Shown piece after piece: positions 23,945 to 33,468 of a stretch of 64,000 nt of DNA (its first letter is position 1; every line of letters begins with the position of its first letter). The notes under the pieces were generated by a model, which was not told where the DNA came from, searched no databases, and saw only the letters and a program-made list of their open reading frames with translations. Origin of the DNA: an uncultured Aquimarina sp. (lineage in GTDB: Bacteria > Bacteroidota > Bacteroidia > Flavobacteriales > Flavobacteriaceae); NCBI GenBank assembly GCA_947498785.1, contig CANMLS010000011.1:78869-142868 (forward strand), read 5' to 3'. The translations under genes and the position numbers were made by a program.

Positions 23945-24958
23945 TTAAACCATACTAAATTGAGTTTTATATTGTGAAGGAGTACGCCCAGTTTCAGATT
24001 TAAATGCCAAATTGAAAGAAGTTACATTACCAAAACCACAATCATATGCAATAGAAGCCATTTTCACTAAGGCATAATTGGGATCAATCAGTAAAGTTTT
24101 GGCTTTTTCTATTCGATAATGATTTACAAATTCTGAAAAGTTTTTTTGCTCATTTTCATTAATCACCTGAGATAATTCTCTGGTAGTAACCGATAGTTTA
24201 TCTGCTATGGTTTGTAGTGAAACCTTTGGATTAAGATACACTTCTCGATCTTCAAACATCTCCTTTACTTGCTGAAGTAATTTTTTTGAAGCAGTACGAT
24301 CAATCGTTGATTTGCTATATTTTTCTAATGCAAAAACATGTCTTTTTAATAATAAATAGGAAAACCCATAAATCAGTATAGAATAAAGAATGGGGCCTCC
24401 AATATAAAAAGGGATAAATCCTATAAAATTACTTAGATAAAAGCACCAGATAAGACAAGCACCAATTACAATCGTACGATACCATTTTAAAAGTTGAGAA
24501 TTAGCGACTTTCCGTTTCTTATAAATATAAGTCCAAGATAAAATAAGATAAATAGCCAAGTGAAAAACTACCAATCCATAACTTAAATAGGATTCAAAAT
24601 TTTTGATATTAGGAATTAATTTACAACATAGAACAAAAAGCGTAAACGGAATCAGATGTAAGTAATGTGACTTTGAAAAAACGGCATTTTTGTTTAGAAG
24701 TGCTTTTCCATAAAACCATAGAAACGGACCAGAAAATAAAATTCCTGAAACACCAAGATTACGATACCATGGATCAAGCATCATATAATTATTAAACACC
24801 GATTTGGTAATTCTTATGGTTAATCCTAATAATACAAATGCCAAAAACGTATTGGCTTTTCTATTTCCTTTTTTAAGGGTAAACAAATAAAAACACAAGA
24901 ATAGAGCTTGAGCTAAACCCAAACAGCTTAAAACAAGTACAAAACCATCTTTAATCAT
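23945..24958 (-). CDS. Membrane-bound AraC-type regulator (multi-TM sensor)
   Basis: 337 residues. The N-terminal 215 residues hold seven hydrophobic segments (VLVLSCLGLAQALFLCFYLF first). The C-terminal AraC HTH runs from VSLQTIADKLSVTTRELSQVIN to FGNVTSFNLAFKSETGRTPSQYK. This architecture is common in Flavobacteriia, usually as a sensor for a small or lipophilic signal. A paralogue of the same design lies at 44892-45986. Its start is 29 bases from one copy of the 27-bp direct repeat. Confidence 0.92.
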   Translation of the reverse strand: MIKDGFVLVLSCLGLAQALFLCFYLFTLKKGNRKANTFLAFVLLGLTIRITKSVFNNYMMLDPWYRNLGVSGILFSGPFLWFYGKALLNKNAVFSKSHYLHLIPFTLFVLCCKLIPNIKNFESYLSYGLVVFHLAIYLILSWTYIYKKRKVANSQLLKWYRTIVIGACLIWCFYLSNFIGFIPFYIGGPILYSILIYGFSYLLLKRHVFALEKYSKSTIDRTASKKLLQQVKEMFEDREVYLNPKVSLQTIADKLSVTTRELSQVINENEQKNFSEFVNHYRIEKAKTLLIDPNYALVKMASIAYDCGFGNVTSFNLAFKSETGRTPSQYKTQFSMV

Positions 24959-24986
24959 ATTTCAAAATTAGAAATCATCTTATAAG

Positions 24987-25013
24987 GTAAGGTTAAAATT
25001 ACGTGAAAATCTT
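24987..25013. repeat. 27-bp direct repeat, copy 1
   Basis: Begins GTAAGGTTAAAATTACGTGA and is identical over 27 bases to 26442-26468. The two copies bracket a 1.43-kb segment carrying two genes of unknown function. Confidence 0.85.
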
Positions 25014-25124
25014 ATTTGAAATACTACTATTAGGTTTTTAAAAATTACGTTTTAGTTACCTATATGAACATCTTGGAATTCTAATCTAGAAAAAAGGATA
25101 AAACAAAAACTATACTATGAATTT

Positions 25125-25574
25125 CTATATTTGATTGGAATAATCACCTTTTTTTTTAAACAGTTTTTTCCTTAAAATGAAGTTGATTCCTAAAATTGGT
25201 AAAAATCCAAATATTCCTCCAAAAATTTGACCATATATACTCATTCTCATTCCCGAATCAACTCGGGCTAACCAAGTCCCAGCAGCATTACTTCCAACTT
25301 TTTCATTCCACGCTATAATTATTCCGAATGTAAATAAAAAAAGAACCATACAAGAATAAAATATAAAAGATTTGTAAAACCAGTTATTTCTTAGGTTTAA
25401 TAATGGATACTGGAAATATATTATTAATGTAGATATTAAAAATGAAATTGCAACTAAATCATAAGGAAAATCATTTCCTTCTCCATTATTCAAGCCAAAT
25501 AGAATGAAAATAAAAAAAGTCACTATGATTACATTGATAATAAAAAATCGTGTATGCTTTTTTGTTATTTTCAT
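25125..25574 (-). CDS. Hypothetical four-helix membrane protein (149 aa)
   Basis: I chose the ATG at 25574 (MKITKKHTRFFIINVIIV); a TTG further upstream adds six residues. Four transmembrane helices, the last ending in a basic tail (LRKKLFKKKGDYSNQI). No family recognised. It follows the lipoprotein gene at 25596 closely and both lie inside the 27-bp direct repeats, so the pair may act together and may have been acquired together. Confidence 0.7.
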   Translation of the reverse strand: MKITKKHTRFFIINVIIVTFFIFILFGLNNGEGNDFPYDLVAISFLISTLIIYFQYPLLNLRNNWFYKSFIFYSCMVLFLFTFGIIIAWNEKVGSNAAGTWLARVDSGMRMSIYGQIFGGIFGFLPILGINFILRKKLFKKKGDYSNQI

Positions 25575-25595
25575 TTTCCCAGTTCTACTCAAAAA

Positions 25596-26288
25596 TTAAT
25601 TTTTATACACTATACTATCTAAAACCCAATATTTTGCTTTTTCAAAATTTCCTAAGTGTTCATCTATAGCAATTATCCCCTTTTCATTATCATAGTATAT
25701 ATCCCCACTATTCATTTTTCTAGATCTCAACACGTTGTAGAAATTTTTACCATTAATTTTTATATGTTCTACTTTTTCACTTGGTAATTCATCAAGGATT
25801 GCATTTTTTACATCTGTAATAATGGCCATTTGTCCAACATTACTTCTATAAATATTTATCCCATCAATTTCTTTAATCTCATCTAAGTCTGAAGCATCAA
25901 TATCAACTTCTTGTTTAAGGAAAATATTAAAAGAACTATTTATTAAGGAATCAGGTTCTAATAAAACGTTTTGCCATTCTTTCTTTGCTTTTACATCTAT
26001 TTCTTTAGTAACAGAATCATTTAAAATGCATCTTTCACTCCAATTTGATTGTGAAAGATATACTTCATTAGAACTTTTAACCTGAAAGGTTAAAATGTTA
26101 TTTAATGAATCTTTAAAAATTAATTTTTCTTCTCCACTTTGATAAGGAAACATGTTTTTTGATTTCTCTGATAAATAAAAATCACCTAACTCTACTTCTT
26201 TAGGGCATTTTTCTTTGCAAGAAAAGTTTATTAGTGCCAAAAAGTTAAAAAATATAGCTAGATAATTGATTTTGCGCTTTCTCATCAT
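25596..26288 (-). CDS. Hypothetical lipoprotein (230 aa)
   Basis: Starts MMRKRKINYLAIFFNFLALI and has a lipobox-like FSC at about residue 24, so likely lipidated. The mature part is Lys/Glu/Ser-rich with mixed alpha and beta pattern (IDGINIYRSNVGQMAIITD, HIKINGKNFYNVL). No known domain recognised. First gene of the two-gene segment between direct repeats, on the same strand as the membrane protein downstream. Confidence 0.75.
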   Translation of the reverse strand: MMRKRKINYLAIFFNFLALINFSCKEKCPKEVELGDFYLSEKSKNMFPYQSGEEKLIFKDSLNNILTFQVKSSNEVYLSQSNWSERCILNDSVTKEIDVKAKKEWQNVLLEPDSLINSSFNIFLKQEVDIDASDLDEIKEIDGINIYRSNVGQMAIITDVKNAILDELPSEKVEHIKINGKNFYNVLRSRKMNSGDIYYDNEKGIIAIDEHLGNFEKAKYWVLDSIVYKN

Positions 26289-26441
26289 TATTGTTAATTG
26301 ACGATATAAAGTTATTCTTTGGAGTCTAATTCTATTCCTATAAAAATATCATTAAAGAACCTGTAAATACAACTAATAACTAATATTCGTTCGTTTTAAA
26401 CATATTTATGTTTCAATACAGTAAATTTATACTATACTGGA

Positions 26442-26468
26442 GTAAGGTTAAAATTACGTGAAAATCTT
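26442..26468. repeat. 27-bp direct repeat, copy 2
   Basis: Identical to 24987-25013, same orientation, 99 bases before the start of the BNR gene. A weaker relative (ACTATACTG...TAAGGTTA) lies near 46120-46142 upstream of the other membrane AraC gene. So the element may be an ancestral regulatory sequence that was duplicated by the insertion. Confidence 0.85.
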
Positions 26469-26567
26469 TTGGAATAATTTTTAATTCCAGACTTTAGTAT
26501 CACATCAGATTTACTTTTTGTTTTTTCCAAAAAGTGCTAAGGTGTTTTCATCTAAAACTCAACTCAC

Positions 26568-29500
26568 ATGTATTCACATTTTACTAAGGCAATTTGTATT
26601 CTATTTTTTGCTTTTGGAAGTATTTTCACAATCAATTCGCAAACCTATAATGAAGAACTCTATAATGCTCTGGAGTATAGACTAATTGGACCTTTTAGAG
26701 GCGGGCGAAGTGCGGCTGTAACCGGTGTACCAGGAAAACCTAATCTATTCTATTTTGGCGCTACTGGTGGTGGTGTATGGAAAACCACAGATGGTGGTCG
26801 TACTTGGGCAAATATTTCTGACGGTTTCTTTGGAGGATCTATCGGATCGATCGCTGTATCCAAAAGTGATCCAAATGTAATTTATGTAGGTGGTGGAGAG
26901 AAAACACTACGCGGTAATGTATCCTCTGGATATGGGGTTTGGAAAAGTGTTGATGCAGGAAAAACATGGGTACAAGCTGGTCTACCTAATAGTAGACATA
27001 TTCCTCGAATACGCATACATCCTACTAATCCAGATATTGTATATGCAGCAGCTTTAGGAAATATATATAAACCTACAGAGGATCGAGGAGTATATAAAAG
27101 TAATGATGGTGGAAAAACATGGAATAAAGTACTATTCGCAAATCAAGATGCGGGTGCCGTAGATTTAACTTTGGATCCTAACAATCCAAGAATTCTATAT
27201 GCTTCAACATGGAATGCCAGAAGAACTCCATATAGTCTAAGTTCGGGAGGGAATGGTTCTGCATTGTGGAAAAGTACGGATAGTGGAAAAACATGGAATG
27301 AAATTTCGAAAAATAAAGGATTCGCCAAAGATACTCTAGGAATCATGGGAGTAACGGTTTCACCAGTAAATAGCGAACGTGTTTGGGCAATAGTAGAAAA
27401 TAAAGAAAAAGGAGGTGTATATCGAAGTGATGATGGTGGTGATACATGGAAACAATTAAATAGCAGCAGAAGCTTGCGCCAACGTGCTTGGTATTATAGT
27501 CGTATCTATGCTGACCCACAAGATATAGATGTAGTATATGTGGTAAACGTTTCTTATCACAAGAGTAAAGATGGTGGTAAAAATTTTAGTAGTCATCGTG
27601 CACCACACGGAGATCATCATGATCTTTGGATCGCACCAGAAAATCCTAAACGTATGGTGATCGGTGACGATGGAGGTGCACAAATTACTTATGACGGAGG
27701 GGAAACCTGGAGTACCTATCATAACCAACCTACTTCTCAATTTTATAGAGTTACTACAGATAATAGTTTTCCGTATAGAATTTATGCTGCACAACAAGAT
27801 AATTCTACGATAAGAATCAAGCATAGAAGCACGGGTCAATCTATATCTGAAGATGACTGGGAAAGAACGGCAGGCGGAGAATCAGCTCATATCGCAGTTG
27901 ACCCCAAAGATAATGATGTTGTATATGGCGGAAGTTATGATGGATTTCTAACACGTATAAACCACAAAACAGAAACTGTACGTTCTATTAGTGTATGGCC
28001 AGACAATCCAATGGGACATGGTGCAGAAGATATGAAGTATCGTTTCCAGTGGAACTTCCCTATATTATTCTCAAAGCATAATCCAAACAAACTATATACG
28101 TTTTCTAATCGTGTACATGTGACTGAAAACGAAGGACAGAGTTGGGAAGTAATCAGTCCCGATCTTACCAGAAATGATCCTGATAAGCAAAAATCATCTG
28201 GAGGACCTATTACTCAAGATAATACTTCTGTAGAGTATTATTGTACCATTTTTGCTGCGGCAGAAAGTCCACTCAAAGAAGGGTTGCTTTGGGTAGGAAG
28301 TGATGATGGATTAGTTCATATAAGTCAGGATGGAGGTGCTACCTGGAATAATGTTACACCAAAAGGAATGCCAGAATGGATAATGATTAATAGCATAGAG
28401 CCAAGTGCTTTTGAAGAAGGAACCTGTTATGTTGCAGGAACCAAATATAAATCTGGTGACTTTGCACCGTATCTATATAAAACAAATGATTACGGAAAGT
28501 CCTGGACAAAAATTACAAACGGAATCAAAAGCGAGCATTTTACCCGTGTGCTTCGTGAAGATCCTAAGCAAAAAGGACTACTATATGCTGGTACTGAAAC
28601 GGGCATGTATATCTCTTTTAATGACGGAACAAACTGGCAATCTTTACAGCTCAACTTACCCATCGTTCCCATCACTGATTTAACAATCAAAGATAACAAC
28701 TTGATTGTGGCTACTCAAGGGAGAAGCCTTTGGATTATAGATGATCTTACTGTATTACATCAATTAAATAATACGATTAAAACTCAAAAACACATTTTAT
28801 ACAAGCCAAAAGATTCGTATCGAATGGGTGGAGGAAGTAGTAAAGATTCTAAAACAGAAGGTACAAATCATCCTGCAGGAGTGATGACTTATTTCTATCT
28901 TAAGAATTATGACACAGAAAAAGATACTATTTCATTGACTTATTTTAACACTAAAAATGATACCATAAAATCCTTTAGTACAAAAGCAAAAGAGAAAAAA
29001 AATCAATTAAAAATAGAAGAGAAAGGAGCTCAAATGTTCGCTTGGAATATGAGAGGTGATGGAGCAGAAAAACTAGAAGGTATGATTTTATGGTGGGCCA
29101 ATCTTAATGGGCCAAAAGCTGTACCTGGTAACTATAAAGTTAGCCTTACTATAAACGGAAAAGAAGTATCAAGACAACCTTTTACTATTTTGGCTGATCC
29201 CAGAGCAGAATCTACGGTGCAACAAATGCAATCTCAATTTGATTTCATCACTAGTGTAAACAAAACTGTTGACAGAGCTCATAAATCTATAAAGAAAATC
29301 AAAAAAATAAATAAGCAACTTAAGGCATTTGCAACACAATACAAGGATAATGATATCACAAAAGATTTGGTAAAAAAGGCTACAGAATTACAAAAGAAAT
29401 TTGGTGAAATCGAAAAAGCTTTATATCAAACAAAGAATAAAAGTAATCAAGATCCGTTAAATTTTCCTATTAAGCTCACCAATAAGCTTGGCCATCTTAA

Positions 29501-29681
29501 TTCGTTAGTTGGTATGGGAGATTTTGAACCTACAGCACAGGATATCGCTGTAAAAAATGAACTTACCAAAAAGATTGATGAGCAATTGACCACTTTTGAC
29601 AAATTAATTACTGAAGAAATTAAAAGTTTTAATGCAGAGTTCAATACCTTGCAACTTAATTATCTTTTTGTAGAAAAATAA
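26568..29681 (+). CDS. Large secreted BNR/VPS10-like beta-propeller protein
   Basis: 1037 residues with an N-terminal signal (ICILFFAFGSIFTINSQ). About ten Asp-box (BNR) motifs of the S-x-D-x-G-x-T-W type are visible: TDGGRTWAN, VDAGKTWVQ, NDGGKTWNK, TDSGKTWNE, DDGGDTWKQ, KDGGKNFSS, YDGGETWST, QDGGATWNN, NDYGKSWTK. They form two beta-propellers as in sortilin-like proteins of Bacteroidota. A Lys-rich helical region ends the protein. Probably binds or processes polysaccharide or protein at the surface; the exact activity is unknown. The hemJ ATG follows its stop without a gap. Confidence 0.93.
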   Translation: MYSHFTKAICILFFAFGSIFTINSQTYNEELYNALEYRLIGPFRGGRSAAVTGVPGKPNLFYFGATGGGVWKTTDGGRTWANISDGFFGGSIGSIAVSKSDPNVIYVGGGEKTLRGNVSSGYGVWKSVDAGKTWVQAGLPNSRHIPRIRIHPTNPDIVYAAALGNIYKPTEDRGVYKSNDGGKTWNKVLFANQDAGAVDLTLDPNNPRILYASTWNARRTPYSLSSGGNGSALWKSTDSGKTWNEISKNKGFAKDTLGIMGVTVSPVNSERVWAIVENKEKGGVYRSDDGGDTWKQLNSSRSLRQRAWYYSRIYADPQDIDVVYVVNVSYHKSKDGGKNFSSHRAPHGDHHDLWIAPENPKRMVIGDDGGAQITYDGGETWSTYHNQPTSQFYRVTTDNSFPYRIYAAQQDNSTIRIKHRSTGQSISEDDWERTAGGESAHIAVDPKDNDVVYGGSYDGFLTRINHKTETVRSISVWPDNPMGHGAEDMKYRFQWNFPILFSKHNPNKLYTFSNRVHVTENEGQSWEVISPDLTRNDPDKQKSSGGPITQDNTSVEYYCTIFAAAESPLKEGLLWVGSDDGLVHISQDGGATWNNVTPKGMPEWIMINSIEPSAFEEGTCYVAGTKYKSGDFAPYLYKTNDYGKSWTKITNGIKSEHFTRVLREDPKQKGLLYAGTETGMYISFNDGTNWQSLQLNLPIVPITDLTIKDNNLIVATQGRSLWIIDDLTVLHQLNNTIKTQKHILYKPKDSYRMGGGSSKDSKTEGTNHPAGVMTYFYLKNYDTEKDTISLTYFNTKNDTIKSFSTKAKEKKNQLKIEEKGAQMFAWNMRGDGAEKLEGMILWWANLNGPKAVPGNYKVSLTINGKEVSRQPFTILADPRAESTVQQMQSQFDFITSVNKTVDRAHKSIKKIKKINKQLKAFATQYKDNDITKDLVKKATELQKKFGEIEKALYQTKNKSNQDPLNFPIKLTNKLGHLNSLVGMGDFEPTAQDIAVKNELTKKIDEQLTTFDKLITEEIKSFNAEFNTLQLNYLFVEK

Positions 29682-30233
29682 ATGCTCGAATATTATAATT
29701 ACATAAAATCCATGCACCTCATCTTTGTGATTACATGGTTTGCAGGGTTATTTTATATACCCAGACTATTTGTATATCAGATCGAGGCTTCGCAAAAACC
29801 ATCTCCTGATAAAGAAATTCTAGGAAATCAACTTAAGTTAATGGCCAAACGTCTTTGGTTTATTATCACCTGGCCTTCTTCTATATTAGCCACTTTATTT
29901 GCTATTTGGTTACTAGTTTTAATGCCAGGCTGGTTAGAACAACCATGGATGCATGTAAAATTAGGGTTTGTGGTATTACTTATCCTTTATCATTTTAAAT
30001 GTCATCATATCTATAAACAGCTTCAAAGTGATGTTGTAAAATGGTCTTCTAATCAGATGCGAATGTGGAATGAAGGCTCTACTATTATTCTTTTTTCGGT
30101 GATTTTTTTGGTAATTGTCAGAGATGCTGTTAATTGGATTTATGGTGTTATCGCAATCATATCACTATCTGTATTACTTATGATGGGAATCAAACTTTAC
30201 AAAAGAATAAGAAATAAAAACCCTGAGGCTTAA
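29682..30233 (+). CDS. hemJ: HemJ-type protoporphyrinogen oxidase (CopD/UPF0093 family)
   Basis: 183-residue inner-membrane protein with four to five helices. The first helix carries the conserved His in SMHLIFVITWFAGLFYIPRLF (H12), a haem ligand in HemJ, and HVKLGF later carries the conserved Lys. Oxidises protoporphyrinogen IX to protoporphyrin IX, the step before HemH. It starts at the base after the BNR stop codon, so it is likely translated from that mRNA. With hemA, hemC, hemD, hemE and hemH it makes six haem-synthesis functions in this window, though 23 kb from the block. Confidence 0.88.
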   Translation: MLEYYNYIKSMHLIFVITWFAGLFYIPRLFVYQIEASQKPSPDKEILGNQLKLMAKRLWFIITWPSSILATLFAIWLLVLMPGWLEQPWMHVKLGFVVLLILYHFKCHHIYKQLQSDVVKWSSNQMRMWNEGSTIILFSVIFLVIVRDAVNWIYGVIAIISLSVLLMMGIKLYKRIRNKNPEA

Positions 30234-30245
30234 TATAAATTAAAA

Positions 30246-30346
30246 AATGCGTTAGGGATAGAAGTGGCATCCTTTTTTCTTGTTATACTGAGCTTCTTGA
30301 AGTATACAAGCAAAAAAGATAAAACGAATAGCCCGGCCGAACGCCC
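30246..30346 (+). ncRNA. Flavo-1-like RNA element
   Basis: Pattern: GCGTTAGGGATAGAAGTGGC, then ATCC and a T run, a long hairpin (CTTGTTATACT with AGTATACAAG), an A run, and TAGCCCGGCCGAACGCCC. GCGT and ACGC close the outside, and GGAT/ATCC and TTTTTT/AAAAAA pair inside. I recall this arrangement as a common intergenic structured RNA of Flavobacteriia (Flavo-1 motif), but the name is from memory and should be matched to the model. It lies between hemJ and the GNAT gene. Confidence 0.65.
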
Positions 30347-30380
30347 AAGAAAATAATTAAAGTAAAATCGTATAAGAATC

Positions 30381-30926
30381 TTGAATTTTATCTCGCAGAC
30401 ATATCAGATCAAATCAGGAAAATCTGTTGTTATTCGAGAAGCCACTCCAGAAGATGCCAAAAAGTTACTAGAACTCAAACTTCTATACCTTAAAGAAACA
30501 GATACTATACCGTTATTTGATTATGAATACACCAATAGCATAGAAGAAGAAGCATCGTTAATTCAACGTTTAAAAAAACAACCTAATAGCTTACTTCTAA
30601 TCGCAGAGAATAATGGAAATATAATTGGAAATATTGACCTTATAGGCAGTTTGAGAAAAAAAATGGACCACACAGCTATGATTGGTATGGGTATACATAC
30701 GGCATGGCAAAACCAAGGAATTGGCACTTTATTACTTCAAAATGTATTGACATGGTCAATACACAATAAACCATTAAAACTACTCTGGCTAGAAGTTTAT
30801 GCTACGAATCTTTCTGGTATTAGTTTATATAAAAAAATGGGGTTCCAGGAATCTGGATATATTGAAAATTTCTTTCTTGAAGAAGAAAAATATATAGATA
30901 AGGTTACAATGATTATTAATCTTTGA
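30381..30926 (+). CDS. GNAT-family N-acetyltransferase
   Basis: 181 residues. Starts with a TTG at 30381 because no in-frame ATG precedes the first conserved strand (SVVIREATPEDAKKLLELKL). The acetyl-CoA-binding motif A is IGMGIHTAWQNQGIGTLLLQNVLTWS and the C-terminal part has LEVYATNLSGISLYKKMGFQESG. It acetylates an amine, likely a protein N-terminus or a small amine; substrate unknown. Convergent with the metalloprotease gene. Confidence 0.9.
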   Translation: MNFISQTYQIKSGKSVVIREATPEDAKKLLELKLLYLKETDTIPLFDYEYTNSIEEEASLIQRLKKQPNSLLLIAENNGNIIGNIDLIGSLRKKMDHTAMIGMGIHTAWQNQGIGTLLLQNVLTWSIHNKPLKLLWLEVYATNLSGISLYKKMGFQESGYIENFFLEEEKYIDKVTMIINL

Positions 30927-30954
30927 GGTTACTTTTTCTCAAGATGTGATAACA

Positions 30955-30990
30955 AAAAGACTGCCTAATTATTTTTAGACAGCCTCTTAA
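30955..30990. terminator. Bidirectional terminator
   Basis: AGACTGCCTAA and TTAGACAGCCT form an imperfect stem flanked by AAAAAG and TCTT runs. It lies between the convergent GNAT and metalloprotease genes. Confidence 0.55.
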
Positions 30991-31011
30991 TTTATAAGTG
31001 CATTACTTATT

Positions 31012-31800
31012 TTATCGACATAACCTGTTACTTCTATTGCTATACATTCTTCTTACAGCCCTACGATCGTTTACAGAAACATTGTTTGCATTAAAAACCA
31101 CACTAGGATTTGATCCAGAAGTCATAATCGAACTAGTATCATTATTAGGTGTTCCAGGCACCTGTGTTCCAAAAAACCCTTGTTCTGCATGAAGAAACCC
31201 GATATTATGTCCAATTTCATGAGTTAATATATTACCCCATTCTCTAGCCGTTACTGGATCTCCATCAATACTAGGCTCATTAAGATTCAAAATAATCAGA
31301 CCTCCTTCTACTCCATTGGTAGGAAACTCTCCTAGACCCCAACCGCCTATTTCACCAGGTCTTGCCAAACGGACGAGAATATCAGGATTAGAAGTAACTT
31401 TTACTAATCGAAGCGTTGTATTATTTACCCTATTCCACAAGTTAATCCCTCTTTGAAATCCTCTTCCTGCAGCATTATTACCCAAAGCATTCTGAATACG
31501 AATATTACCTGCTCTGTTACAATTAACTATACCAAAAAAAGCTTGCTTTTGGTAGTTATCTTCTTTTAGTGTTTCTTCGGTGAAGAAAATATCTCCATCT
31601 ACAATATATCCTCCTTTAGTGGATCTAACGGATGTTTTATTCATATCAAATCCCATACTCTGTAATTTTGATAAAATTTCGGAAGATATATCCTGTTGAA
31701 TAATTGTACTGTCCTGTTGAACATCATTGTCAACATCACTAGAACATCTTGTCATACCAATAGCAATAACTATCAGCATAGCTAATTTAAAAGTTTTCAT
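31012..31800 (-). CDS. M57-type (HEIGH) zinc metalloprotease, lipoprotein
   Basis: 262 residues. Lipoprotein signal MLIVIAIGMTRCSSD with Cys near residue 19. The zinc site is THEIGHNIGFLHAEQ, a perfect HExxHxxGxxH motif at about residue 190, preceded by a metalloprotease-like domain (RIQNALGNNAAGRGFQRGINLW). This matches dual-action HEIGH metallopeptidases, known in Bacteroidota. It likely acts on proteins at the cell surface. No neighbour hints at a substrate. Confidence 0.92.
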   Translation of the reverse strand: MKTFKLAMLIVIAIGMTRCSSDVDNDVQQDSTIIQQDISSEILSKLQSMGFDMNKTSVRSTKGGYIVDGDIFFTEETLKEDNYQKQAFFGIVNCNRAGNIRIQNALGNNAAGRGFQRGINLWNRVNNTTLRLVKVTSNPDILVRLARPGEIGGWGLGEFPTNGVEGGLIILNLNEPSIDGDPVTAREWGNILTHEIGHNIGFLHAEQGFFGTQVPGTPNNDTSSIMTSGSNPSVVFNANNVSVNDRRAVRRMYSNRSNRLCR

Positions 31801-32022
31801 AATTGTATATATTTAAGTTGAATGTTGAAATTATTAAATCACTGATAATAAAACAATTAAATTGTTACATGTTTAACATTTTAGGCTTATTTGTATTTAA
31901 TTCTTGATTCTTAGTTAAGAGAAAAAATAATGATGGTCAGGTGTATAAAATTTGGTTTTATGTGTTAGGGTGTCGTTGTTAAGACTTTTCATTATCTTCG
32001 TGCAACTTTTTAGCATAATTCT

Positions 32023-32880
32023 ATGATCAAATCCATGACAGGCTTTGGGAAGTCGGTTCTACAACTCCCTACAAAAAAAATTACCATAGAGGTTAAGTCG
32101 CTTAACAGCAAAAACTTAGACATCAACGCAAGAATTCCTTCACAATACCGTGAAAAGGAGCTTCAAATGAGAAATACTATAGCGAAAACCTTGGTAAGAG
32201 GTAAGGTTGATTTTGGATTATATGTAGAAGCCACTGGTGAAGAAACATCAAACAAGGTTAATGAAGCTATTGTAAAAGAGTATATGAGACAACTATCGAA
32301 TGTACATCAGGGTGATACTACAGAATTACTAAAAATGGCTGTTCGAATGCCAGATGCCTTAAAAACCGAACGTGAACAAATAAATGAAGAGGAATTTAAA
32401 GCCATAACTGATGCGCTTGGTAAGGCACTCATAGAGATAGAATCCTACAGAAATGACGAAGGAAAAGCATTAGAAAAAGATTTTAATCTTCGTATCAAAA
32501 ACATAGGTAAATTGCTAGAAAAGGTCATACAAATTGATCCAGAACGTATGACTGCGGTAAGAGAAAAATTACAAAAAGCTGTTTCTGATCTAAAAGAAGA
32601 GGTAGATCAAAACCGTTTTGAACAAGAATTGATTTATTATCTTGAAAAATTCGATATTACCGAAGAAAAAGTGAGACTGGCCAACCATTTGGAATACTTT
32701 GCTACGACATTAAATTCTGCAGATTCTAATGGCAAAAAACTCGGGTTTATCACTCAGGAAATAGGCCGTGAGATCAATACTATTGGTAGTAAATCCAACT
32801 ATGCACCTATGCAACAGTTAGTCGTTCAGATGAAAGATGAACTCGAAAAAATTAAAGAACAATTGTTAAATGTGTTGTAA
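32023..32880 (+). CDS. yicC: YicC-family endoribonuclease
   Basis: 285 residues. N-terminal MIKSMTGFGKSV and C-terminal LGFITQEIGREINTIGSKSN are the two family signatures. YicC proteins are ribonucleases that affect RNA turnover. It ends at 32880 and gmk begins at 32881, so the two are co-translated, the usual order in Bacteroidota. Confidence 0.95.
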   Translation: MIKSMTGFGKSVLQLPTKKITIEVKSLNSKNLDINARIPSQYREKELQMRNTIAKTLVRGKVDFGLYVEATGEETSNKVNEAIVKEYMRQLSNVHQGDTTELLKMAVRMPDALKTEREQINEEEFKAITDALGKALIEIESYRNDEGKALEKDFNLRIKNIGKLLEKVIQIDPERMTAVREKLQKAVSDLKEEVDQNRFEQELIYYLEKFDITEEKVRLANHLEYFATTLNSADSNGKKLGFITQEIGREINTIGSKSNYAPMQQLVVQMKDELEKIKEQLLNVL

Positions 32881-33468
32881 ATGAGCCAAGGTAAACTTAT
32901 TGTACTTTCAGCACCCTCTGGAAGTGGAAAAACTACTTTAGTTAAATACTTACTTAACCAAGAGGAATTAAATCTTGGATTTTCAATTTCTGCTGCTTCC
33001 AGAGAACCTCGTGGAGCCGAAATTCATGGAACAGATTATTATTTTTTATCCTTAAGAGAATTCAAAAACAAAATCAAAGCTGATGAATTTCTTGAATGGG
33101 AAGAAGTCTATCGGGATAACTTTTACGGCACTTTAAAAACCGAAGTACAACGACTGTGGGATAATGGTAAACATGTAATTTTTGATATCGATGTCGTTGG
33201 TGGTTTGGATATCAAAAGTATTTATCCAGACCGTACTCTGGCAATTTTTGTAAAACCACCAAGTATCGAAGAACTCAAAATTCGTCTTAAAAAACGTAAA
33301 ACAGAATCTGAAGATAAGATCAATATGCGTGTCGCTAAAGCATCTACAGAAATGGCAACTGCTCCTCAATTTGATGCTATAGTTACCAATGACGATCTAG
33401 AAAAAGCAAAAGAAGAAGTAACTCAATTAGTAAAAAAGTTTCTTTTTGATATAAATAAAAAAAATTGA
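32881..33468 (+). CDS. gmk: Guanylate kinase Gmk
   Basis: Phosphorylates GMP to GDP. 195 residues with the P-loop APSGSGKTTL near residue 12, the GMP-binding SAASREPRGAEIHGTDYYFLS, and the lid region RLKKRKTESEDKINMRV. It follows yicC directly. In many relatives nadD follows, but here a 1-kb Abi gene is inserted between them. The last 23 bases contain the -33 part of the promoter for that gene. Confidence 0.97.
   Translation: MSQGKLIVLSAPSGSGKTTLVKYLLNQEELNLGFSISAASREPRGAEIHGTDYYFLSLREFKNKIKADEFLEWEEVYRDNFYGTLKTEVQRLWDNGKHVIFDIDVVGGLDIKSIYPDRTLAIFVKPPSIEELKIRLKKRKTESEDKINMRVAKASTEMATAPQFDAIVTNDDLEKAKEEVTQLVKKFLFDINKKN

Noticed and set aside
25126..25133. TATATTTG as a promoter
   Set aside because: It falls within the end of a gene on the opposite strand with no downstream gene nearby; chance match.
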